A stretch of DNA of 64,000 nt from a candidate division KSB1 bacterium (GTDB lineage: Bacteria; Zhuqueibacterota; Zhuqueibacteria; Zhuqueibacterales; Zhuqueibacteraceae), in the NCBI GenBank assembly GCA_034506255.1, contig JAPDPX010000004.1, forward strand, positions 62,001 through 126,000, written 5' to 3'. The position numbers were made by a program, and so were the translations under genes. The notes under the pieces are model-generated. The model was not told the DNA's origin. It saw nothing but the letters and a program-made list of their open reading frames with translations, and did no database searches. This document shows positions 55,912 to 64,000 of the stretch, piece after piece (within the stretch, counting starts at the first letter, position 1; every line of letters begins with the position of its first letter).

Positions 55912-57507
55912 CTAACCCGCGTTTTTTTTCCAATCCCTCAAAATTTCACGTGCAGCATTGTATCCCGGTGCACCAGTCACCCCGCCACCCGGATGCGTGC
56001 CGGCACCGCAGAGATAGAGATTTTCAATCGGCGTGCGATACTGCCCGTACCCCGCCACCGGTCGCATGAACAGCAATTGATCCAGCCCCATTTGTCCGTG
56101 AAACTCACCGCCTTCGGTCAGGCCATATTCCCTCTCATAATCGTGCGGGGTCAACACCTGCCGATGTAAAATCAACTCCGGCAGGCCGGGCGCATACTCC
56201 GCCAGAGTCGCGACCAGGTGATCGCCCAGCCTGTCGCGTTCCTGCTCCCAATGCGATTCCCGCAGGTGGTAGGGTGCATATTGCATGGTAACGGCCATGA
56301 TGTGCCGGCCGGCGGGCGCCAGGGTGGGATCGAGCAGCGTGGGGATGACGATATCGAGATATGGTTTCCGGGAGAACCGGCCGTACTTGGCATCATCGTA
56401 TGCGCGTTCCAGATACTCCAGGCTCGGACAAATCACGATGTGTCCGTGCAGGCCATCTTCGTTGGCGGGCATGCCGGTGAAATGTGGCAGAGCGCGCAGG
56501 GCGAGATTCATCCTGGCGGTGCTGCCGCGCAGTCGGAGGTTGCGCACCCGCCGGACGAAGGTCGGGCCGAGCTGGGGCGCCCCCACGAGTTGGAGAAACG
56601 TGCGGCGCGGATCGGCGTTCGAAACCACCACGCGCGCGGCTATTTCCTCGCCGCCTGCCAGCACCACGCCGGTGGCCCGGTCTTCTGTAATTTTGATGAG
56701 TGTCACTTCGGCTGCCAGGCGGATTTGCGCGCCGTGTTGTTCCGCCGCCCTGGCAAGCGCAGCGGCCAGTTGGCCCATGCCGCCTTTGACCCGTGCGCAG
56801 GCTTTGAATCCGCCATTGACCGCGCCGAGCTGTTGGTACAACATCATGAAGGCGGTGCCGGCAGCATGCGGGCCCTGCATGCTGCCGGCCACACCCGCCG
56901 CGCCCAACACCGCTTTGAGCGCCTCACTCTCGAACCATTCGTCGAGAAACTCCGTCACCGGCAGGGGCAACACCCGCAGGAACTCCATCATGTCATGCCG
57001 GCCCAGTTGCCTGAGCCGGCGGCCGGAGCTGAGCCAGGGCAGCAGCTCTTCGAATTTCAAATCGGCGACATTCGGCGGGGTCAAAAGCATGACCCGCTGC
57101 AACACCTCCGTCAAGCGCCGCACCAGGCGCAGAAAGGCGGGAAAGCGTTCGGCATCTTTGACGGAATGCCGCGCAATTTCCGCCTGCGTCCTTTGTGCGT
57201 CACGCCAAAGCGTGAGCGAACCGCCATCCGGCTGCGGTGCAAACACCGCCACCGGGCTGGCAAGAAATTCCAGGCCGTGCCGCTGCAATTCGAGATCGGC
57301 GATGATTTCCGGCCGCAGCAGACCGGCCTCGCTGGCGGCGGTGTCGAAGCGATAACCGGGAAAAATTTCCTCGGTTGCGGCCGCGCCACCGAGGGTGTTG
57401 CGGCGTTCCAGCACCAGCACGCGTTTTCCTGCGCGCGCCAGGTAGGCCGCCGTCACCAGGCCGTTATGGCCGGCGCCAATGATGATGACATCGTAGGGAG
57501 GATGCAA
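55912..57507 (-). CDS. Phytoene desaturase-like FAD oxidoreductase, copy 1
   Basis: The 531-aa product has an N-terminal dinucleotide-binding site (YDVIIIGAGHNGLVTAAYLA, then VLVLERRNTLGGAAATEE) and matches the CrtI/PYROXD2-like family to the end. Marks are KGGMGQLAAALARAAEQHGA, VVVSNADPRRTFLQLVG, and the C-terminal FAD site NLYLCGAGTHPGGGVTGAPG. The start is TTG 57507, with GAGG 6 nt upstream. Carotenoid synthesis genes are absent, so the substrate is unknown. Its neighbour 57629-59209 is a paralogue. Confidence 0.87.
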   Translation of the reverse strand: MHPPYDVIIIGAGHNGLVTAAYLARAGKRVLVLERRNTLGGAAATEEIFPGYRFDTAASEAGLLRPEIIADLELQRHGLEFLASPVAVFAPQPDGGSLTLWRDAQRTQAEIARHSVKDAERFPAFLRLVRRLTEVLQRVMLLTPPNVADLKFEELLPWLSSGRRLRQLGRHDMMEFLRVLPLPVTEFLDEWFESEALKAVLGAAGVAGSMQGPHAAGTAFMMLYQQLGAVNGGFKACARVKGGMGQLAAALARAAEQHGAQIRLAAEVTLIKITEDRATGVVLAGGEEIAARVVVSNADPRRTFLQLVGAPQLGPTFVRRVRNLRLRGSTARMNLALRALPHFTGMPANEDGLHGHIVICPSLEYLERAYDDAKYGRFSRKPYLDIVIPTLLDPTLAPAGRHIMAVTMQYAPYHLRESHWEQERDRLGDHLVATLAEYAPGLPELILHRQVLTPHDYEREYGLTEGGEFHGQMGLDQLLFMRPVAGYGQYRTPIENLYLCGAGTHPGGGVTGAPGYNAAREILRDWKKNAG

Positions 57508-57628
57508 AGGTCGGCCTCGCGAAGTATTACAGCATTTTGTGCTCGCACCGGTGGATGGCTGCCGGCTCGTTGTTGAAATGATGCGGACAACAACCGGGAG
57601 GCGACGGCGGCTCCCGGCGCGGTGATGC

Positions 57629-59209
57629 TTACCGCCAGGTCCGCAGAATCTCTTGTGCCGCCAGCCTGCCGGGCGCGCCGGTGATGCCGCCGCCGGGATG
57701 CGTGCCGGAGCCGCATTGAAAGTAGTTCCGGATCGGCGTGCGGTATTTTGCCCAGCCGGCCGCCGGCCGCAGGAAGAACAACTGCGACAGGCTCAATTCG
57801 CCCTGAAAAATGTTGCCCTGCGACAGCCCTGTGGTTTGTTCGATGTCCCAGGGCGTCATCACCTGACGGTGCAAAATGAGATTCTTGAGATTGGGCATGT
57901 ACTCGGCGAGTGTCTCGACCACCGTGTCGCCGAGCGCCTCGCGCTGTTGTTCCCAGGTGCCCTCGCGCAGGTGATAGGGCGCGTATTGCACGAAACATGA
58001 CATCACGTGTTTGCCGGGCGGCGCCATGTCGGGATCGATCAGCGAGGGAATGATCACATCAAGGTAAGGCCGGCGGGAAAAGCGGCCATACTTGGCGTCG
58101 TCATAGGCGCGCTCGAGGTAATCAATGCTGGGACTGATGGAGAGGGCGCCGCGCAGATGCGGCCCGCTGCCCGGCAGGCAGGCCAGCTCCGGCACCGCCG
58201 CCAGTGCCAGGTTTACCTTGGCCGAGGAGCCGCGCATGTTGAAGCGCTGAATCGCGGTGACCAGCTCCCCGGGCAGCAGGGAGGGCTCCAGCAGTTGCAG
58301 GAACGTGCGTTTCGGATCCAGGCTCGACACCACCACCTTTCCGTAAAACTCATCCCCATTTTCCAAAGCCACGCCCGTCGCTTCGCCGTTTTTCACCAGG
58401 ACGCGGGCGACCGGCGCGTTGCAGCGAATTTCCGCTCCCAACGCGGTGGCGGCCCTGGCCAGCGCATTGGCAATGCCGCCGGTGCCGCCCCTGGCAAAGC
58501 CCCAGGCGCGAAAAGAGCCGTCGATTTCACCCATGTAATGATGCAGCAGCACGTAGGCGCTGCCGGGCGAACGCGGCCCGAGAAAGGTGCCGATGATGCC
58601 GCTCGCCGAAAGCGTTGCCTTCAGCGGCTCGCTTTCAAACCATTCCTCCACGAAATCCGCCGCGCTCATGGTCATCAGCTTGGTGAGGGTGTAGAGATGC
58701 TCTTCGCCCAAACCGAGCAAGTGTCTGCCCAGCGCGGCAAGACCGCGCAAGTCCCGCGGGTGCAGCGAAGTGGGATCGGGCGGCACGAGGCCCAGCAGGT
58801 ATTTCACCGCCTTGGCCATGAAGTACATGCTGCGGCTGTACTCGTCATAAGCCTCGGCATCACGCGGGGAATGGCGGGCAATCTCACGCCGAGTGCGGTA
58901 GGGATCCCAATCACGATAAAGATAATTGCCGTCCGGCAGCGGGGTGAGGGTGCTGGGCAGCGGCAGAATGGTCAGGCCATGGCGCGGCAAGTCCAGCTCG
59001 CGAATGATCTCCGGCCGGAACAAACTGATCACATACGAGAAGACGGAATACTTGAAACCGGGGAAAATTTCCTCGGTTACCGTCGCGCCGCCAACCAGTG
59101 GCCGGCGCTCGAGCACCAGCACTCGTTTGCCGGCACGCGCCAGGTAGGCGGCATTCACCAGGCCATTGTGGCCGGCGCCGATGACAATGACATCGTAGGG
59201 TTTGGGCAT
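57629..59209 (-). CDS. Phytoene desaturase-like FAD oxidoreductase, copy 2
   Basis: The 526-aa product has the same architecture as the previous gene: YDVIVIGAGHNGLVNAAYLA, VLVLERRPLVGGATVTEEIF, ARGGTGGIANALARAATALG, and the end GSGTHPGGGITGAPGRLAAQ. The pair diverges strongly in the middle, as in old duplicates. Both lie on the minus strand with 121 bp between. A shared pathway on a lipid-like or polyunsaturated substrate is possible but not shown. Confidence 0.87.
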   Translation of the reverse strand: MPKPYDVIVIGAGHNGLVNAAYLARAGKRVLVLERRPLVGGATVTEEIFPGFKYSVFSYVISLFRPEIIRELDLPRHGLTILPLPSTLTPLPDGNYLYRDWDPYRTRREIARHSPRDAEAYDEYSRSMYFMAKAVKYLLGLVPPDPTSLHPRDLRGLAALGRHLLGLGEEHLYTLTKLMTMSAADFVEEWFESEPLKATLSASGIIGTFLGPRSPGSAYVLLHHYMGEIDGSFRAWGFARGGTGGIANALARAATALGAEIRCNAPVARVLVKNGEATGVALENGDEFYGKVVVSSLDPKRTFLQLLEPSLLPGELVTAIQRFNMRGSSAKVNLALAAVPELACLPGSGPHLRGALSISPSIDYLERAYDDAKYGRFSRRPYLDVIIPSLIDPDMAPPGKHVMSCFVQYAPYHLREGTWEQQREALGDTVVETLAEYMPNLKNLILHRQVMTPWDIEQTTGLSQGNIFQGELSLSQLFFLRPAAGWAKYRTPIRNYFQCGSGTHPGGGITGAPGRLAAQEILRTWR

Positions 59210-59335
59210 GCCTCGACTCTTCGCACGTTAACAAGCCGCGCTCCTGATGCGGCAAATCCTGCCATGAAAGTACTTTTGTAAACCCTTCAGGGGCAGTTGT
59301 CCGTCACCCCGTTCAACATTTCGCTTTGAAAAAAA

Positions 59336-60778
<1,443 letters not shown>

Positions 60779-61262
60779 GATGACATCACCTGAGCCGGAC
60801 TGGTTCGCGAAGATTCTCGCAAAGGAGACGTTTGCCGCGGGAATATAGCGAGAAAAGGGCGCGAGATCAAACGTGAAAATGCCGTGTCAACCGGCGGCTG
60901 GATGCAGTTGCAGAAAAGCGGCCATGACCGGCGGCGACGGCCGCGTGCTGGTCTGTTGCATGCCGGCGTTTGCGGCTGGCGGTATTATGTTGCGGTGCGA
61001 GATTCGCGACCGGCAGCAAGGCGGCAAGATGCGATTGCGCTCACCGGCAGGCTTCGGCCGGCATCCAGAATGGCGGGATCGAACCCGCGCTTCAAGCCGG
61101 CCGGCACTCTCGCCCTCTCCCGCAGCACGTGCCGAGTCTTCGCCCCGCTCCCACGTTACCACACATGCGGTATGCCTCTGGAAGAGAAGAAATGCCGCTC
61201 CTCAGCCCGCGGCGATGGAGTGGCCCCACCGAGCAGTATTCATGCTGACCAACGCCAGCCTG
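60779..61262. other. 484-bp region without genes
   Basis: The rtcB promoter lies at 60842-60870. In the rest (60880-61260) I see no gene. A tRNA T-loop-like string at 61073-61088 does not extend to a tRNA. Confidence 0.45.
60842..60870 (-). promoter_or_regulatory. Promoter of rtcB
   Basis: On the minus strand, TTGATC (60870-60865), a 17-bp spacer and TATATT (60847-60842), followed by CCCGCGGC. The leader to the ATG is about 55 nt. Confidence 0.65.
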
Positions 61263-63020
61263 TCACTGCTGTCCAAAATCTGCCAGCGTGGTGTCGTCCG
61301 GAGAATAAAAAAAGCGGCCGGGCATGCGCCCGGCCGCTGATATGTTAAACCTTCCTGGAAACGATTTCTTCCTGGCGCGGCTGCTTTGCCCCTGCCTCAT
61401 TAAGACCATCTTGCGGACGGCCTTGAAATCACCGGCTTGAATCCGGTAGAAGTAAGTTCCGGAGGGCAGGCCTTGCGTGTCGAAGGTGACAGAGTGCCGG
61501 CCGGCTTCGAAGGCACCGGAAGCGACCAGGGCGACTTCGCGGCCCAGGGCATCGAACACCTTGAGTGTCACGATCTCCGGCGACACCAGATCAAAGGAGA
61601 TGGTAGTCGAGGGGTTGAAGGGATTCGGATAGTTCTGCGACAGCGCATACGACTGGATCACTTGCGGCACGTCATCATCGACATCGGTGATCGGCGGATC
61701 CGGGAAGGCCGGCATCTGGCCGCTCGGCAACGCCGCCATCAACAACAAGCCGGCGCCGCTGCGATTGGCCTGGCGATTCAGGAAGCCGGAGGCATACACT
61801 ACCGCTGACTGGCCGCCATAGCGTGCGAGATTGGCGATGAACCGCACCAGCGGTGTGCCATTGTCCGGATCGGTCAGATCGAGCAAGTAGTTGGCTGCCG
61901 GCACGGAAAGATGGCCGGAAATGTCGCCGTACACCAGGTCATCCACGAGTTTGCCCACACCCACTGCCACGACGTCGACTCTGGGCGCATCGGTGGAGCC
62001 ATGCACCACAACGAGATCGATGTTGCCGGGCGCAGAGCCGGTCTCACGGATGCCGTCATAGAGGAACAGGGTGAAGCCGGTGTCCCGGCCTTCGGGATTG
62101 GCCGCGAACTTCGTTGGATCCAGCACACCGCTGGCGATCGCAACGTAGGTCTCGCCCGGCTTCAACGTCACCGTGAACGTTTTGAGCGCTTCATTTACCG
62201 AGGTGCTGGTGCTGGGTGCCACTGCGATGCTGAGCGGCACGCCTGCCGGCGCATCGATGAAGGGCGTGGCGCGGCGGAAGCCGAAGTTGTCGAGTAGGAG
62301 ACCGCCATTAAGATACACATCAACGCGCGCAGCCGCCGCGTCCGCGGAGTTGTGAATCACTTGCAGCCGCGCCGTGGTCAATTGCGGCAACTCCACCACG
62401 GTGCCGTTGGCCAGCACGGCAATCAGCCCGAAAGCTTTGCCGTTCTGATTGGCGGCAGGATTCAGGAACCCGGAAGCCAGCACTGTCAGCGAGGAGCCGG
62501 CGAGGCCGCTCAGATCCGCCTGGAAGGCAGCGACGGTGGTGCTGTTGTCGCCGCCCGGAGTGATATCGAGTGTGTATTTGCCGGCAGGCACAGAGAGATA
62601 ACCGGTCAGGTCGCCGTACCTGGCATTGTCCACCAGCGTGGCAATGCCGCGCGCAATCACATCAACGGCCGGCGCGTCGGTGGCGCCGTGCACCGCGAAG
62701 AAATCGACATTGCCGGCAGCCGTTGCCTGCTCACGCGCCTCGGCAACGGAGGAACTCGTTGCGGGCGCGACCGCGATGCTGAGCGGCACGTCCGCCGGCA
62801 CTTCGACGAAGGGGGTGGCGGTGCGGAAGGCAAAATCATTCAACAGCAGGCTGCCGTTCACATAGACATCGACTTTCTCAGCCGCGGGATCAGCCGCATT
62901 GTGAATCACCTGCTCAGACCCAGAAATGAATGGCTTGGAATGAGGGACGGACGGAGCGAGCATAAATGCAACCCAGGAGTTGTTCGCCCTGCAGCAACAC
63001 ACTACGCCCATCTCTGGCAT
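61263..63020 (-). CDS. DUF4397-repeat protein with sorting domain, decaying at both ends
   Basis: The frame encodes 585 aa. It holds two DUF4397-type repeat pairs (from about residue 37, VIHNAADPAAEKVDVYVNG, and again QVIHNSADAAAARVDVYLNG), then a type IX sorting domain (LSQNYPNPFNPSTTI to VRKMVLMR). The 5' end has no signal peptide, and the first 36 residues are read from repeat-rich DNA, so the true start is lost. The 3' end lacks a stop after KMVLMR, where these domains normally end. It reads 49 more residues, through its own terminator. Compared with the second repeat, the first lacks about 48 residues between VAEA and REQA, without loss of frame. Export is therefore unlikely, and it is probably a pseudogene in progress. 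Confidence 0.72.
   Translation of the reverse strand: MPEMGVVCCCRANNSWVAFMLAPSVPHSKPFISGSEQVIHNAADPAAEKVDVYVNGSLLLNDFAFRTATPFVEVPADVPLSIAVAPATSSSVAEAREQATAAGNVDFFAVHGATDAPAVDVIARGIATLVDNARYGDLTGYLSVPAGKYTLDITPGGDNSTTVAAFQADLSGLAGSSLTVLASGFLNPAANQNGKAFGLIAVLANGTVVELPQLTTARLQVIHNSADAAAARVDVYLNGGLLLDNFGFRRATPFIDAPAGVPLSIAVAPSTSTSVNEALKTFTVTLKPGETYVAIASGVLDPTKFAANPEGRDTGFTLFLYDGIRETGSAPGNIDLVVVHGSTDAPRVDVVAVGVGKLVDDLVYGDISGHLSVPAANYLLDLTDPDNGTPLVRFIANLARYGGQSAVVYASGFLNRQANRSGAGLLLMAALPSGQMPAFPDPPITDVDDDVPQVIQSYALSQNYPNPFNPSTTISFDLVSPEIVTLKVFDALGREVALVASGAFEAGRHSVTFDTQGLPSGTYFYRIQAGDFKAVRKMVLMRQGQSSRARKKSFPGRFNISAAGRMPGRFFYSPDDTTLADFGQQ
61304..61338 (-). terminator. Rho-independent terminator inside the read-through end
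   Basis: AGCGGCCGGGC and GCCCGGCCGCT pair on the minus strand and are followed by TTTTTTT. It is a perfect terminator but lies before the present stop codon of the DUF4397 gene. Confidence 0.85.
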
Positions 63021-63039
63021 TACCCTGCCACACGCCGCA

Positions 63040-63157
63040 ATTTTTTACCTGAATTTTGCACCCATCTTGATCCCTCCGCGAGAAATGCCGATTTGATTGC
63101 GACGCCCAACCACCCAGGGGGTGGGGCATAAAAAATTTTGCCGGCCAACGTGCCGGC
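63040..63157 (+). repeat. Interspersed repeat, partial copy
   Basis: It has the first block of the family: TGAATTTTGCACCCATCTTG, CGCGAGAAATGCCGATTTGA, AACCACCCAGGGGGTGGGGC, and AAAAAATTTTGCCGGCCAACG in shorter form. It ends at the CTCC repeat. Confidence 0.7.
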
Positions 63158-63158
63158 A

Positions 63159-63351
63159 ACTCCGGTAGGAGTGAACTGTTTTTAGTGAGGCTGCTTCTTG
63201 CATTTCCCAAAACTCCGTGAGGAGCGACCTGTTCGATTCTCCTCGAAAAGACCGCGCCAGATCATGGGAAATTCGACAGGCCACTCCTGACGGAGTTTAA
63301 AGACACGCAAGCTTCCCATGTCTATAAACAGATCACTCCTGATGGAGTTTT
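63159..63351. repeat. Four copies of a short CTCC...GGAG palindromic repeat
   Basis: Two copies lie in plus orientation (63159-63181, 63211-63240) and two in minus (63273-63299, 63321-63351). The consensus is AACTCCGTCAGGAGTGACCT then GTTTATAGA. The ends CTCC and GGAG pair. Between copies there are TTCCCA/TGGGAA pieces, suggesting nested copies. Confidence 0.7.
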
Positions 63352-63359
63352 GTGAACAA

Positions 63360-63645
63360 GGCATTTCTTCCGGTCAACAGCAAGCCGGCATGCAAAATTC
63401 AGGCACTACAAAAGTATTTTCGTGAACGCAAAGTCGCCAGGAAGCCCGGCCGCCAGGAACCCCGCAAGGTTTTTCATCGCGGCCTGGCGATTCCGCGTCT
63501 TTGCGTTTTCTGCAAAGATTTGTCCTGCACCTGAATTTTGCATCCGGATTGATCTCCTCCGCGAGAGACGCCGCTTTGATCGCGAGCGCCAACCACCCAA
63601 GGGGTGGGGCATAAAAAAATTCGCGGGCAAACGTTTGTCGCACGC
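63360..63645 (+). repeat. Interspersed repeat, two partial copies
   Basis: Bases 63362-63405 hold the CATTTCTTCCGG, CAACAGCAAGCCGGCATGCA, AAATTCAGGC block. Bases 63527-63645 hold the first block again (CTGAATTTTGCATCCGGATT, AACCACCCAAGGGGTGGGGC). The two are in the same orientation and partly scrambled relative to the full copies. Confidence 0.65.
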
Positions 63646-64000
63646 GCGCAAGCGCAGCATGAAGAATTCTTTCGTCAAGATTGTCAGCAGGAGACGTGGT
63701 TGACAAAAAGGCAACCCTGCCGCAATGTTGCGCGAGATGCGCGAGTGCCCGGCGCAAACGCCCCGGCCCGGTTGGCCAGGCTTGGGCCGGTCACTGCCCA
63801 ACGGCAATTTCTCTTCGCAAAGCGTCATGCCCAGCAGCGCATTGTCGGTTTGGAAAATGTTGACGTTGATGGCTGCTTTGCATACCCCGGGCGAGCCGCT
63901 GGTTGCGAAAACACAAACCGGTTTGCCCGCCAAAACGTGGGGAGGCCGGCGTCGCACCGGTCCGCCGTGCAGCCCTGCGTCTTCGCAATGGCCGCACTGT

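Larger units (their letters stand above)
63021..64000. other. 980-bp repeat cluster at the right edge
   Basis: It holds copies of the interspersed repeat and of a short CTCC repeat. From 64000 down to about 63700 an open minus-strand frame (QCGHCEDAG, then LAGKPVCVFATSGSPGVCKA) could be the 5' part of a gene outside the window, but it runs into repeat sequence and I cannot support it. Confidence 0.5.

Noticed and set aside
61073..61088. tRNA T-loop-like string GCGGGTTCGATCCCGC on the minus strand
   Set aside because: The loop is one base short, and no matching acceptor, D or anticodon arms are found around it.
63700..64000. Minus-strand frame with QCGHCEDAG and AGKPVCVFATSGSPG
   Set aside because: It slightly resembles a flavodoxin or ferredoxin-linked protein, but it is cut by the window edge and runs into repeat DNA, so it cannot be supported.

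Overview
The window is GC-rich, gene-dense bacterial DNA. Several secreted proteins end in the FlgD-like C-terminal sorting domain used with type IX secretion (signature QNYPNPFNP). Together with a PorV/PorQ-type barrel protein, a TonB-dependent receptor with a carboxypeptidase-regulatory N-terminal domain, and FCB-like promoters, this points to the Fibrobacteres-Chlorobi-Bacteroidetes (FCB) superphylum. An uncultured lineage such as candidate phylum KSB1 or Calditrichota is my best guess, but this is inference. No rRNA gene is present. The first gene is cut by the left edge.

Layout. 1-8.7 kb: sorting-domain proteins (a partial adhesin-like protein, a GHL10-type glycoside hydrolase, and a 750-aa protein with a 948-bp internal duplication), a frameshifted AAA/DUF4143 ATPase, and scars of a local duplication. 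8.9-16.6 kb: a minus-strand surface cluster of TonB-dependent receptor, secreted Fn3 protein, PorV/PorQ-like barrel and IPT/propeller lipoprotein. 16.6-19 kb: dispersed repeats and one small barrel protein. 19-25 kb: a BRCT/TPR protein, Ku, a sigma-54 response regulator with its histidine kinase, and a small membrane protein. 25.5-33.4 kb: flavin reductase, a second repeat copy, 5'-nucleotidase, exonuclease III, M29 aminopeptidase, a lipoprotein and a secreted zinc metalloprotease. 34-38.1 kb: the conserved translation and secretion operon ffh-rpsP-khpA-rimM-trmD-rplS. 38.2-41.7 kb: a MalK/UgpC-type ABC ATPase, rho and two lysine tRNAs.

41.8-48.7 kb: an 11-residue-repeat coiled-coil protein, a RuBisCO-like protein that has lost the catalytic lysines and metal ligands and is paired with a small coiled-coil protein, a VIT/VWA protein, rfbA, RNase P RNA and a zinc-ribbon coiled-coil gene whose stop codon touches rnpB. 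48.8-64 kb: a candidate structured small RNA with its own promoter and terminator, a PqqB-like metallohydrolase, a DUF2914 protein, a PTS IIA protein, leuS, a membrane-anchored coiled-coil protein, two tandem phytoene-desaturase-like oxidoreductases, rtcB, a decaying DUF4397/sorting-domain gene and another repeat cluster.

The most notable items are the catalytically stripped RuBisCO-like protein with its partner, the candidate ncRNA at 48.8-49.0 kb, a promoter form with a constant 17-base spacer that recurs through the window, and an interspersed repeat family of about 400 bp. I found no CRISPR array, prophage or intact insertion sequence.
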